64,000 nt of DNA. Origin: Morella rubra. Its lineage: Eukaryota; Streptophyta; Magnoliopsida; Fagales; Myricaceae. Below are positions 1 through 11,894 of the stretch, piece by piece (position 1 is the stretch's first letter; every line of letters begins with the position of its first letter). The notes under the pieces are model-generated. The model saw only the letters and a program-made list of their open reading frames with translations, had not been told where the DNA came from and did no database searches. The translations under genes and the position numbers were made by a program. The DNA is taken from assembly GCA_003952965.2 (NCBI GenBank), contig CM025853.1, forward strand, positions 21,248,686 through 21,312,685, written 5' to 3'.

Positions 1-870
1 CTACTCCTCGTCATCTTTATCAATGCGCTGATTGGACATATTGAAGATCCCTTGGGAGACTCCAACACATCAGCCCAAACCTCCCTGAGGAGTTGCTGCT
101 CGCTGTCGGCTGAGGTCACCTGATCTTTCTGGACGGCTCCAGGTGAAGTCCGCAACTGGCTTTAACTGGAATGACGCTTTGGATGCCTCCGGACGGGCGG
201 GCGGACTGCTTTTGTTTTTACCTAGAAAACGTCAACAAGCTCCAGGTTAAAACATTGCGGTATGAGGGCATACCCCAACCACAACCAAAGAAATCTCGGG
301 TCCATCCTAACACGAATCTACCTCGATCAGCAATACTTGTAGATCGGGCACACAAGGACTAACCATAGCGGACGGGGAGGACACCCTTTGCCAACCATCA
401 ATGCGTAAAATACAGGCTAACCTGCCCCCACCTTGGAAGCAGCCCCCGGTGTAGAAGAGGTAACAACTCGACCATATCCCAATGCTTCTCAGAAGCAATT
501 TTCAACCGAACTTCCTCCTTGGTCACAAGTTATGGCCTTTGTTTGGCTATCAGCAGAATGAGATCGGTTAGACAAAAAAAACCAAGAATCCAGCTCAGCA
601 AAGAAGTCGAAGGGCTACCTATTTGGGTCCAAAAAAGAGGTCTAACTTTGGGCTCCACTCTCCAAGCCCAAGCTTAGCCAAAACACAAGAACTCAAGCCC
701 ATAGAAACAATACAAAAGTTAGAAACTAGGCCCAATTCGAATAGATAAATGAAGAGACCCGCTTTTAGGCAAAACTCAGTTTTTGAATATAGCTCCAAAA
801 ATTCATAATTAATTCATCCTAGCTCCAAATGAGACAAAATTTAAACTGGAGACTCCTAATATTATCTAGT
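1..870. other. No recognisable gene; upstream of copy A
   Basis: No open frame with a convincing protein signature was found. The first 550 bases are richer in GC than the rest and could be a retroelement remnant, but no LTR end, primer-binding site or polyprotein motif is visible. From about 870 the sequence becomes similar to the promoter flank of the defensin-like genes B, D and E. Confidence 0.4.
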
Positions 871-960
871 TTAATACCTCAAAATTTCATATCAACCCGG
901 CCCGCTGCATGCTATTGCTTGCAACAACCTAGCTAGGCACGGAGTGAGATAAGTCATTAC

Positions 961-970
961 ACTATAAATA
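961..970 (+). promoter_or_regulatory. TATA box of defensin-like copy A
   Basis: ACTATAAATA lies about 49 bases before the ATG at 1011. The same core, preceded by a conserved GTGAGATAAGTCATTACA-like stretch, occurs at the same spacing in copies B and D and nearly the same in E. This supports a shared core promoter. Confidence 0.75.
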
Positions 971-1010
971 CCAATAGGCTTCATTCATCTTTGGCATGAG
1001 TAAAGAGAAA

Positions 1011-1083
1011 ATGGCGCCTAAGTCTCCTCAATGTGGTTGTATCGTTCCTATATTCATTCTCTTGATCCTCGTTGCAAGTGCAG
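1011..1083 (+). pseudogene. Defensin-like copy A, orphan signal-peptide exon
   Basis: The exon encodes 24 codons of a signal peptide: a short polar start (MAPKSPQCGC), a hydrophobic core (IVPIFILLILV) and a small-residue end (ASA). It stops after one base of the next codon, before a GT splice donor at 1084, which is the phase-1 architecture of genes B and D. The intron runs in register with that of B until 1324, where a CACTA element begins. No matching exon 2 follows; family similarity resumes only at about 11895, which corresponds to sequence beyond the 3' end of gene B. The mature-peptide exon has therefore been deleted or replaced, and this copy cannot make a peptide. Confidence 0.8.
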
Positions 1084-1439
1084 GTCAATACTAGATTCCA
1101 TGTCCAATATTTGAGTTGTACGTGTGTTTTCTATTAAATTTCTTTTAGATTCTGATAATCTGAATCTCATTAATTATAAGAACTTTTTGCTCTACAATAT
1201 ATACAAACTTGTATAAATTCTCCCCCTTATTTCAAACTAGATATATATTTAGAATTTTACGGTCTCAATATTCATCACATTAATAACTAATTAAAATTAT
1301 CATTTTTCGTATGGTATTAGAAATCACTACAAAAAATAGACATTTAGTGACAAAAAAAATTCTCACTAAAATTCAAAATTTCGTCAGGCGGTTTGTTAGC
1401 ATATGAGTGTCAAAAAATGTATTTCGCACGAAACCCGAT

Positions 1440-2040
1440 TTTTGTCACTAAATGTCATGATCGATCAGTAATTTGACCAATCGATCGGTGAAACCAAAGT
1501 GGTCGATCGGTGGGATCATCGATTGGTCGGCCTTTTGTTTTGAAATGATCGATCGAAAAATATGATTGATCGATTGCCAATTTTAAGATGATCGAACGGT
1601 AAGTAATGACGATCAATCAAATACATATTGTTGATCAATCGATACATATAACTAACTGAATGTGAAGAAGGAAACGATTGATCGTTTAGATACCAACGAT
1701 CGGACGTGTTTGTCTAATCGATCGATCACTTGAGTTGGACGATCGATCATTGTATTACATTCGATCGGTCGGTTATTTCAGCGATGGAACGATGATTTCC
1801 TAAGTGATTGATCGGTGTTAGCTAACGATCGATCATTGAGTTGCACGATTGATTGGCTATTTCTCTACCGATCGGTTGCTTGTAATACCAATGGATCGCT
1901 TGCACGGAACCGATCGATCGGTTATATAACTGATCGATCATTGTTTAAGTCTTTTTAATATTGACGATCGATTGGTGGTATTCGGGATTGATCGTTGTCA
2001 TAATAACTGTTTGATTGCTGGAATTGCCAATTGAACGGTA
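1440..2040. repeat. Left subterminal array of CGATCGATCG-like motifs
   Basis: Dozens of overlapping GATCGATCG, CGATCGGT and CGATTGATCG variants occur in both orientations at irregular spacing. In CACTA elements such arrays next to the terminal repeats are where the element's own DNA-binding protein attaches; that role is inferred here. Confidence 0.75.
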
Positions 2041-2229
2041 ATAACAAAATCAGTTTTTTTAAAACAACAATAATAATAGAAAATATTATATAACACGTAC
2101 TATTTCAATAAGAATACAATAATCACATTAATGAATATTAATAATAATACATAATGATCCATAATTAAACTGAAAATAACATCATAATAATACATAAATA
2201 CAAAGCTATTACAACATATATGTATCTAC

Positions 2230-3400
2230 CTTTTCAAGCCCCCAAACTAGCTGAATAGTCGCTTTGACATGTCGCTCATTTTCTTCTCCATTACAGAGGA
2301 TATTTTCTTCTTCAGCAACTTAGATATTTCTGCCTGTAAGCGCTCTTGCCCCTTTTGCATGCACTCCTCGTGCTCCACTCACATGCGCTCTTGCTCCTTT
2401 TTCATTTGCTCCTCCTGCTCCAACCGAATGCACTCCTGTTCCACCTGCTACTCCTCACGGTGGTGCCGCAGCATTGCCTCCATCTCAGCTTGCTTCTTTG
2501 CAAATTCTTACAATTCTTTTTCTTTGGCAGCTCTCCTTGCTTCTATCTCATCCCTTGCCTTCGTTAGCTGTTGCTGTAGATCAGAAGACTGTGTAGTTAA
2601 TCACGTGTCCTAATCCCCAAACATGTCTCGACTTCTTGCCCAACATCTCGGAATATACATCAATTTCGGTGTAAGTCTTACCTTATAAATCACACTAGTG
2701 CTGGAAGACATTCATCCATTCTTGAAAAAATGAAAATAATTACCAGAAACATTAAAATAGATAAACTATACATAAATTGCATAAAATAGATTAAAATGAA
2801 AGCGACTTACATAAATTTCTCTCGCTCCTTCTGAGGTCCAAACACCATCTTTGTTTGTATATTCTTTTATACAGCTCTGCAGATTGATTTCTCCATTTTC
2901 TTGATTTTTCTACATGGAAATAGCATAAAGTTATTGACAAACAATATCAATAAAATTCAAAATTAGTACTTAACTTACCATGCAAGCTCGAGTGCGCTGG
3001 AACGAGCGCGAACCAGCATCGTGGTTCACAGTCAACTTTGATCTATTCTTCTTATTTTGCTCTCTTCGTTTCTACAATATTTTAAGTAATTAGATATTAA
3101 AAGAATTTAATATTCAAGAAACGGGGTTTTGTAAATCACGTACCATAAATGCTTTGCTAGTGTACAGATCGCATAATTCCTTCCACTGTTTTTCCATGGT
3201 ATCAGGGTGGGGCTTCAACAACGCCGCCTCTTTACTCGGGAATTTTTTGAAATACGCATGCATCCGGTTGCGATGCATTCGATGTACCTTCATCATAGTC
3301 TCGACCCCCGTCCTCACATCCTTTTGACAAGTGTAGTCAAGGTCGAAGTGGTCCTGCATAAGTATCAAAACATATAATATTACAATGATAAACAATATAC
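2230..3400 (-). pseudogene. CACTA second-gene remnant (plant transposase, Ptta/En-Spm type)
   Basis: Read on the minus strand, 3395-3114 encodes a segment with the pattern RNRMHAYFKKF then a KQWKELCDLYTSKAF motif, typical of the En/Spm-type plant transposase domain (PF03004 family). Further downstream on the same strand, 2613-2260 is rich in Glu/Gln/Arg codons, as in a C-terminal coiled coil, but contains stops. The same kind of coiled-coil tail recurs at the right edge of the window in another CACTA element. The region is split into short open stretches, possibly with introns, and is probably not translated. Confidence 0.6.
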
Positions 3401-4199
3401 TTAACCAAGAATACTATGTTTACAAGTTTAATCATACAAACACTCAATCCATAATGTACTCCTTCACTTCTGTAGGAACATCAGCCTACTTGTTAAAGGA
3501 GATCGGAATCAGCCCTAGGACCAAAATTTCAATCTTCGTCGATAGGGTGGCAGCAGTGGAAGACACTCCTCCACACTCTCCCTCTGGGATATGCACCGAT
3601 ACTTTACCAGACCCGTACTCGAACCCAAGACTCTTCTCCAAGCCGACCTCACATGTCTTACCTTGCCCGCACTTAGAAGTAGATGTTGCTATATAAAATG
3701 AAATTAACAAAGTTAGTCAATAGTTTAACTTAAAAAAGTAAAAATATAACTTAGAATAATTTCTTACATGCACAACTATTAGGACAAGCTGGCGTGCCTT
3801 GACACATGGCTTCATTCAGTCTCAGAGAAGGTGCTCGGAGTAGGACTCGGGATTGGACTCATACTAACCGGAGTAAGTGCACCATGCAACTGTCCAGAAG
3901 TAACTGAAAAAAATTCCTGTCCACATTTCATTTCACCGTACAAGCTGTGACATAACAAAACAAACGGTAAAGAAGTGATAATAGAAACAATAACAGTAAA
4001 AATAGTTCAATAAACATTATCGTCTGATGTCTCATCCTCATTAGAGTCTCTATCACTTTCGAACAAATCTTCGTCCCCATTTTCTTTATAATTTCTTCAA
4101 TTTTTGCTTCATCCCCCTCAGAAACATCATTACTATCTATACGCCTTTTCTTTCGCCAATCAATTGCATCAGAAGCTTGGATAACGTTTGGCACAACGT

Positions 4200-7100
4200 C
4201 ATCCCTCCGTAGTAGATTAAGGTTAAACTGTCACAAGTCTGTAAAAAAGTCAATGGCATTGTCCTCCTGATACGCTTCATTCGTGATGGTTGATTCCGAT
4301 TCAACGTTTACATTAACTTCACCATTTGGATCCCGGCTGGAATGTCATATGCATTTATACACGACAACTTTGCACCACTCACCATGTAGGTCCATTCAGA
4401 TTATCAACTAGATAAAACACTTGACTTGCTTGATTTGCCAAAACAAATGGATCTTCTGAATACCATAGTCGGGAAGTGTTTATGCTCTTAAAGTTCTTGT
4501 CGATACGAATTCCACGGTGATCTCTGATGTTCCACCAATCACACTTAAACAAATATTATGTATTTCCTCGCAAGTATTGCATGGTATAAATTTCTAGAAG
4601 TCTCCCGTAAAACTCTATTGGATTTCCTGCATGTGATCCCAGTACTACAATACCACTATTCTGAGTTCTCCATCGTTCTTCCTGTTGTACTATATGATAT
4701 CTACATCTGTTCACAACACATGTAGAATAATGCATCACTTGTGTATCAAGTACACGCGCCAATGAATACAATTCATCGACCGATGTACATGGATTTTGAA
4801 AACATAATGTTTGAACCTACAACAATTTATTAGAAGGTCATTAAAAACAAAGGTACGATATTATTTAGAATTCTTTGTCAATAATACTTACTCACCCTAA
4901 GAACCAATTCGAAAATTGTTCCTCATGCGTATGAGAAATGTTATCAACTCCTTATGCTCGAAGTTCATCTACATGTTTCCTGTAACGATAAAGTTAATCA
5001 GGGACTATATATTATAGAAAACCAATAAAAATTTATTTTTCTTACTCTAAGTAGGAGCTGATACCTTTGCAATTGTTCAGCACATACCACCGAGCTTTCT
5101 TCAATGACTTTTTTGGTACCTCCATCTTGCCGTCAGAATTATAGTTTCGACCTTTGTGATTAAATACTGTTTCGACCCTTTGGAGGTACTGGGAACGAAA
5201 TTTCGAACACACGTTCTCAATATACGCTTCTACAATCTAACCTTCGGGACGCGACTTATTTTTTACATACCGTTTCGAGACATTCATCAACCGTTTAACT
5301 GGATACATCTACTTGTATTGTACCGATCCAGCAAGTATTGCTTCACATAATAAGTGGACCGCCAAATGCATCATTACCATAAAAAAAGCGGGTGGAAAAA
5401 TCATTTCCAACTTGCATAAAATTATTCCGATATCTTCCGACATCCTCTGTAATACAAAAATCTTCAACGTCCGCTACAAAACTCTCGAAAAAACAAACAT
5501 AATTCGTCACTGCGCCACCCACGTTTTCCTTCAACAACCCTCAGATCATCACTGGAAGAACCCTCTATAAGAACACATGACAATCATGATTTTTCATTCT
5601 AGACACCTTCAACTCATCTAGATTCACACAATGTGAAATCTCAGCAGCATAACCATAGGGGAATCTCAAGTTTTTTAACCACTTATAGGCATAAAGTATA
5701 TGCCACTTGAGGCATCAATTCGACCCAACCGTCATACACTAAGTACAAGTCTATTCTAACACCCATTTCAGCTAAATCTCTACGTGCACCCGCTGAATCC
5801 CTGGTCTTGAACTCGATATTCATCAACATCCCAATAACATTGTCACATATGTTCTTCTCAATGTGCATCACGTCCAAGTTTTGTAGTACCCTAACGTACT
5901 CCAATATAGCAGTTGGAAAAGGATGCTATTCTTCGTCCAATTCAAACATTCCGATGATTGTTTCTTCTTTCCCCTATTCTTCCCTGACGCTTTATCAAAA
6001 ATAGTCTTCTCGACATGCGTCAATTGTTCCAATATGTCCTCACCAATTTACTCCCGAGGCGGAAGTCTATGTTCTTCTTCCCATCGAAAGTATCCACATC
6101 ATATCTCCATGCATACCCAATGTCAAGTATCTCATATGACCCATATAACACATTCTTCTCCCGTTCCTCAACCACTTATAGGTACTCAATCCATATAAAT
6201 TGGCATATGCTGGAAATCATTTATGGTCCACATCAAAGCTGCATGCATCTTAAATGTCGTCCATCTGTAGCGTCATATGTCTTAACTCCATCTTCCCATA
6301 GTTGTTTCAACTCGTCCACTAAGGGTCAAAGATATACATCTATATCATTTCCTGGTAAGTTATGACCTGGGATCAAAAGAGTCATCAGTGAAAATGGGAC
6401 CTTCATATACCTCCATGTAGGTAAATTATAAGGAAACACAACGACTAGCCAAATACTGTACGCAACACTCATGTTTCCAAACAGATTGAACTAGTCCGAA
6501 GTAAGACTAAGGAGGACATTGCGGGCATCTTGAGCAAACCAACCATGGTCCTTATCAAAATTCTTTCAAACCAATAAATCTACAAGATGCCTCATACTCT
6601 CCTTATCATTGACCCGTTTATTCTTATGCCATCTCATTTCATTAGCTACTTCTTTTGTGGTAAACAAAAATTTAAATATAGGGATCAAAGGGAAATGATG
6701 CAACACTTTCCTAAGAATTTGATTGTGTAAGTTACTTCGAATTTCCATCGAGACACCCCACAAATCGGACATCTATCTGACTCCCTATTTTCCTTCCAAA
6801 ACAACACACAATCATTCTAAAATGCATGGATCTTATCATAACTAAACCCAAAACTCTTTCACAATTATTTCGCCTCATAATACGATATCGGTAAGTCTCC
6901 CCCTCTTGCAACGCCTCCTTAATCAATTATAACACCATATCAAATGCCTTAACCAACAACTTATTCTCTGACTTCACATGCAACAGCCAAACCGTAAATG
7001 AAAACTTACTAAACTTGGTACATCCAGGATACAATTCACTTTCTGCCTCTTCCTATAACTTATCAAATGGTGTTGAAGCCTTCGGTCCATATATAGGGCT

Positions 7101-7310
7101 TTCCCTAATACCAAGATTCTTCATTTCGACCCCTGTCGCCCCACCTTCTAATTCTGCACAAACATCAGTTGACATTTCCTCCATCTCATTAGTGTTATCT
7201 CCCTGTAAATCCTCATCAGTATGCGGTAAGCTTGCACCGAACTCTTGACTCTGATTTGAAGCAAGTTGAATACCCTCCTCGTGAAACACCCATAACTTAT
7301 AGCTCACATC
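4200..7310 (-). pseudogene. CACTA Tnp2-type transposase pseudogene
   Basis: Minus-strand segments follow the order of plant Tnp2 transposases (PF02992). Near 6880-6770 is a YDKIHACPNDCVLFWKEN-like stretch followed by CPICGVSRW. Then comes the LRYFPLKPRLQRLF-like and RWH region (6770-6570), the region near 6540-6360 for the SIWPVVLIPYNLPPWM and LIPGP-type motifs, and LDVMHIEKNICDNVIGMLMN at 5876-5817. These sit in different frames separated by stops, so the gene is dead. The transposase would cut at the CACTA ends and integrate with a 3-bp target duplication. Its orientation makes the left edge of the element (1325) the 3' end. Confidence 0.75.
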
Positions 7311-7730
7311 AAACCCATTAATGTATATATGATCTTCTATTTTATCAACACTTGAAACACTACATTTCTACACTTCCGACACAGACATCTAATCTGACCC
7401 CGAGAGTCTACACAACAAGCAGCCATACCGACAAACCCACAGACCCCCTTTGCATACTTTTCACCAAACTGATTTTTCTTGTAAACCCAATTTTAATCCA
7501 TCGCCACCAATCTAAAACAATACAACTCATAAACACTCAATCATTGGAACTTGACTTTGTGCCTAGTTAATAGGTCTTATCCCATTCAAGATTGTGCACT
7601 CGGAGTTGAACGTCAGTTCGACTTATGTCTATCCATACCTGGAAAAAATTTGGCAGCATCTCTCCCTAGTTCCTAAGTACACGCACTAGCATTGGGGTCA
7701 AACGTCATCAACAATAGTTGTATGACATCA

Positions 7731-7934
7731 TACACCAATGCTAGTAGTATACCTAGAAGACAAAAGGTAGATGATACCGAACTTCCTCCAAGATTGGACA
7801 GGACACAAGTACCGAACTCGTCCAACAACGAATATACCAATGCTAATAGTATACCTAGAAGACAAAAGGTAGATGATACCGAACTTCCTCCAAGACTGGA
7901 CAGGACATAAGTATCGAACTTGTCCAACTACAGA
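7731..7934. repeat. Tandem duplication, 102-bp period
   Basis: Two head-to-tail copies share AGTATACCTAGAAGACAAAA (7746 and 7848) and the following CTTCCTCCAAGA(T/C)TGGACAGGACA. They differ by only a few bases. They lie inside the CACTA element, upstream of the transposase remnant. Confidence 0.85.
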
Positions 7935-8074
7935 TACACAATCTCAAATTGTCCATATTCTGGACAATTCAAAGGTTATTATGCTATAAACGTGTATTTA
8001 TCACGTCCTAACCCTTGAACGGGTCTAAAGGTACACACATTATATCCCAAAAATGAACCAAAATGGAACAAGTA

Positions 8075-8314
8075 AAAAACACTCCAATATTCATCCTCCA
8101 TGCTTCTCAAACTCCATAATTTATTTCCATAACTCAAGCACTTCAATAATCAAACATGTAAATAGCTCAAATACTACACATGCATCAATAATAAAAAAAC
8201 ACTCCTATAATCATCCTCCAGTCTTCTCAAACTTCATGATTCATATCCAAAACTCAAGCACTTCAATAATCGAACATGTAAATAGTATAAAATGCTACAC
8301 ATGATCAATTATTT
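8075..8314. repeat. Tandem duplication, 120-bp period
   Basis: Two copies exactly 120 bases apart share TCATCCTCCA, CTCAAGCACTTCAATAATC and AACATGTAAATAG. Differences are scattered substitutions. The repeat is in non-coding sequence of the CACTA element. Confidence 0.85.
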
Positions 8315-8329
8315 GCAATCTCCGTTAAA

Positions 8330-8520
8330 CACTGATCGATCGGCGATCTTGGCAATTGGTTATTTTGCAAGGAAATTTGATCGCCTAAACTAAGACGATT
8401 GATTATCGCACCTCCATCTAACAGATAATCAATCATCTAAAACGAAGACGATCGATCGTTTACCTTTCATCTAACAAACGATCGATCGGCCGAAACGACA
8501 ATCGATCGTGTATAACCTAG
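8330..8520. repeat. Internal CGATCGATCG-motif cluster
   Basis: A third, smaller cluster of GATCGATCG-type motifs lies upstream of the minus-strand transposase remnant. Its position would suit binding near the transposase promoter, which is speculative. Confidence 0.6.
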
Positions 8521-8999
8521 ATCAACAAATAATTTGCCAAGCCTACCCACACACTCAAATCCATGCGTAAAATACTCCCAAATCATCCCCATGCAATATC
8601 CATTTCAATATACATATTAAAAACACCCTAATAACTAACCAAATCATATCCACAATACCCACAAATAGACAAAAAAAAAAAATCACCAAATAACCAACCA
8701 AATCATTCCTAAATCGTAGTATAGGTCAAGTAAATTACCTCTTGTATGAAATCAACTCCAAAATGAACTAAATCCACACCAAAATGTCGCCCAAATTTTT
8801 CAATATTCACCCAGTTAAAAAACCAATGAATTTGAGCTTGGGCTTACCCTTAAGCTATTCTAAACGCTCTCCCAACCAAAAAGATGGTGTTTAAGCTAAG
8901 TTTAAGGGAAAAATAACTCCTTGCCGTAAGCCTTCGGTCTCCTCGTTGCCGTGGGTTTGTTTTTACACTTCACCCATGGCCTTAGAGCATTTTGGCATT

Positions 9000-10010
9000 T
9001 CAAGCTCGATAAACACTGATCGATCCGTTTATCGCCTTGTCAGCTTTAAAAATTCCATTACGTTTTTCGACTGATCGATCGATATGTGAATTTTATACGA
9101 CGACGGACACAAGCTATTGATCGGTAGTCAGAGATGATCAATCAGTCTCAAACTTTTAAACGCCACCATTTTATTTCGATCAATCAATGAACCTAACTAT
9201 TAAAAAAATGATTTTTAACCTAACAAATGACTTAATTATTAAATTATTTTACTTATAATGTCATCTTAATACATACCTCATACTAATAACTTATAATCAT
9301 GTGCTAAATAAGTTTTATATCACTAGTTTATGACATCTTAATACATTACTCATATTAACTCTTACAATTAATGTTTCTATGATGCAACATGTACAACTTA
9401 TACATACTTTCCTAAATATTAATGAGTGTACTTGATATTTTTTTATGTAATCTAAATACATCTTAACATACTTTGTTAATATATATTTTGTCTTTCCAAA
9501 TATGTAAACTCACTTTATTCAATCACCAATGCTTAATCATTAAATTTGTCTATCGATCGATCAGCATAATACAACGATCGATTGCCATTTGCGATTAAAA
9601 CGATGTCGGGCTAAAAAATCAATCACATGATGTTAATGATTGATCACTTCTTATAATGGAAATGACAACACATCATGCCGATCGATCAATGTGCTGTGTA
9701 CCGATCAATCGGTTGACATAATCCAAAACAACGGTGTCTGTAACGATCGATCGCATTATGTTAACGATCGATCGCATTATGTTAACAATCGATCACTTCG
9801 TATAATGGAAACGTTGACGCATAACGCTGATTGATCGGTGTTTCATGTACCGATTGATCAGCATTGTGCACAAAAATGATGGCGTGTTTGACAATCGATT
9901 GACATTTTTGAACAATCAGTCGATTAGATATATCTAAATGACACTGTGCTTCACTGATCGATCGCGTACAATACCGATCGATCGGTGCTTCTAAAATTAA
10001 AAAAAAAATG
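9000..10010. repeat. Right subterminal array of CGATCGATCG-like motifs
   Basis: The same motifs as at 1440-2040 recur, densest at 9540-9990, including a local duplication at about 9742-9800 (CGATCGATCGCATTATGTTAA twice with a third variant). An AT-rich gap lies at 9200-9540. Confidence 0.7.
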
Positions 10011-10369
10011 AGTTTTACGTAAATTCTTATATTATTTATTTGATCAATCGCTATTTCCTATGTATATATGTATGTACTTAAATTTTATTTAGATATGTAT
10101 TTTATTTAGCTGTTTAACTTTGCAATTTTTATTAATTTTGCCAACCAAAGGGTATTTTGGTCAATTTACATAGTTAAGTGTCGGGAAAAAAATACAAACA
10201 AAAAAACACAAACTGTAATCAAAGTCACTACATATCCATAAATAAACTGATATGTCCTAAATCTGTAAATAAAAATATAAATTCAAATAAACAAACATGT
10301 CTCAAACAGATAAATAAAAATAGAAATCCAAATGTATCTTCCAGATAAACAATAAAAATAAAATAAAAA

Positions 10370-11390
10370 TATCAAGGTCGAACAGCATCACGGAAAGTTG
10401 CCATGTCATCAGGAATATCTCTGGGAATCTTCAGTGGATCTGCTCTATCTTGAAATCATCCAGAGTCTTCTTGATTTCTTCCAACTGCTCATTGGCGTCT
10501 TTCATATGAGCCACGATTGTCTTCCTGCGCAGCATCGTATAGTGCGCTTCCTTTCAAAGGTGGCCTGAAGCTTCTCTTGATCTTCTTGGAGCCACTGCAT
10601 CTCCAGCTTCAGTTTCTACAACTGCTCCTAAAGAGGCTGTAGAGCGGCTTTCACAGTCGTGCCGACACGGCTGTCGAGATTCGAAAATAGCTGGGCCATC
10701 TAGGGAGGAGGCACGTAAGCGCTCCCATTTTGAGAGGTGCCTCTAATTTGGTCGGTTTGGTGTTGGTCAACGGTCATGCTGCCTCCTCTACGCCCTCTAC
10801 TGCTCTAGGAGTGATCCATTGAATCAAAGCCCCCCTGCCTCTTGCTCTTGGACAAGGTGAATTTGTTCAGTGCGCTCATAACCCCTTATGAGTCTCCCCG
10901 TCAACGATCACGACACCCTGAGAAATGAGGAACTGAGTCAGAAACACGCCGTATGGGAGGCTATGTTCTTAATTCCCCAAGCCTCATCCATAATCATCTG
11001 AACATGTACAGCGAAAAATCTATCCATGTCTGCTGACCAAGCAAGAGCATGCACTAAGCTCTAGTGAACAAGCACTCCGTGGAATGAGTTCTACCATCGA
11101 CGTTCGGCATCCAAATGAGGTGCAAAATCTGCCAAAATGCTAAGAACTCACTCTGCTTGATTATGCTGCAAACAACTACAAAGGTTTACCCCGACGACAG
11201 CGTCCACAGTAAGTCTTCAAAATCAGACAGCATCATTGGACTCTCTTTGGCCACTGGCCACCCCCTCAGGTACTCCATCCGCCTCTCTAGGGTCATCATT
11301 TGATCAACGGCCTCCTGCTCTTGGTACGACGATCCGCCCTAGTCCTTATTGTGCGTGCACGCTTAGCTTCTGACATTTTTTGGTATGCTG
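10370..11390 (-). pseudogene. Transposon-associated protein remnant
   Basis: On the minus strand the sequence behaves like decayed coding DNA. It starts at MSEAKRARTIRTRADRR (near 11377), has a segment SLPYGVFLTQFLISQGVVI (near 10960-10900), and ends in a charged coiled-coil-like stretch (MKDANEQLEEIKKTLDDFK, near 10510-10450). Frameshifts and stops interrupt it. The middle motif resembles a helical 'putative plant transposon protein' domain found in many plant elements; I assign it from memory of that family, so the match is tentative. It could be a gene of this CACTA element or a nested fragment. Confidence 0.45.
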
Positions 11391-11469
11391 CAACAATTGT
11401 ATATAAATATGTGTTAATAAATAATCATAATAACGTAGTTAAAGTGTTAAAGAGGCTACAATAAAATAG

Positions 11470-11556
11470 CGATCCATCACCATTTTCAGGGATCGATCAC
11501 TCAACATAGCAATCGATCGGGAACAAAATAGTGATCGATCGCTATACACAGCATTA
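11470..11556. repeat. Short CGATCGATCG-motif cluster
   Basis: A few motifs (GATCGATCACT, AATCGATCGG, GTGATCGATCGCTA) are the last trace of the CACTA subterminal sequence before unrelated DNA. Confidence 0.55.
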
Positions 11557-11580
11557 CAGTTTAGATAGACACTATTTATT

Positions 11581-11894
11581 GTAAGACTCATGATAACCCT
11601 TGTGGTTTGAACTATATCCTAAGAAAATTCATTTCTTTCATCGACACATCAATTTGTGATTGATATATTGATGAAGCAAAGGATAACAAGCACAAGCAAA
11701 AGTTCTTATCTATAAGGAGTGTCATTTAAGGATGATACCTCTAATTAATAGTATTAATACCTCAAGGCAGTGTCAAACAATTCACGTGTGAGGAGATTTT
11801 ATCAGTACATACGAGAGGCATACATATAGAAGAGGCCTTGACGATATTTTTAAAGGTGGCAGGTGTGAACACCCACCATCAAATTGAAAAAGTT
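11581..11894. other. Unassigned spacer between CACTA remnant and family flank
   Basis: No gene or element end was recognised. It bridges the last CACTA motif and the point at about 11895 where similarity to the 3' flank of gene B begins. Confidence 0.4.

Larger units (their letters stand above)
1325..11580 (-). mobile_element. Degenerate CACTA (En/Spm) DNA transposon
   Basis: The left end is sharp: CACTACAAAAAATAGACA at 1325, inserted in the intron of copy A at a point where gene B reads straight through. Inside are minus-strand transposase remnants (Tnp2 domain, 4200-7310), a second coding region (2230-3400), and subterminal arrays of CGATCGATCG-type motifs on both sides. No inverted TTTTTTGTAGTG end was found on the right, so the right limit is set where the last array fades. 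The right end is probably deleted together with exon 2 of copy A. Every coding segment is broken by stops, so the element is inactive by itself. Confidence 0.8.

Noticed and set aside
171..498. Short open frames at the left edge
   Set aside because: About 63 codons each, on both strands and without protein signature.
2269..2613. Plus-strand Ser/Cys-rich frame resembling a cysteine-rich peptide
   Set aside because: It is the antisense of the Glu/Gln-rich coiled-coil tail of the CACTA second gene on the minus strand.
10201..10260. Candidate right end of the first CACTA element near CACTACATATCC
   Set aside because: The word is in the wrong orientation for a right terminus, and CGATCGATCG motifs continue beyond it to about 11556.
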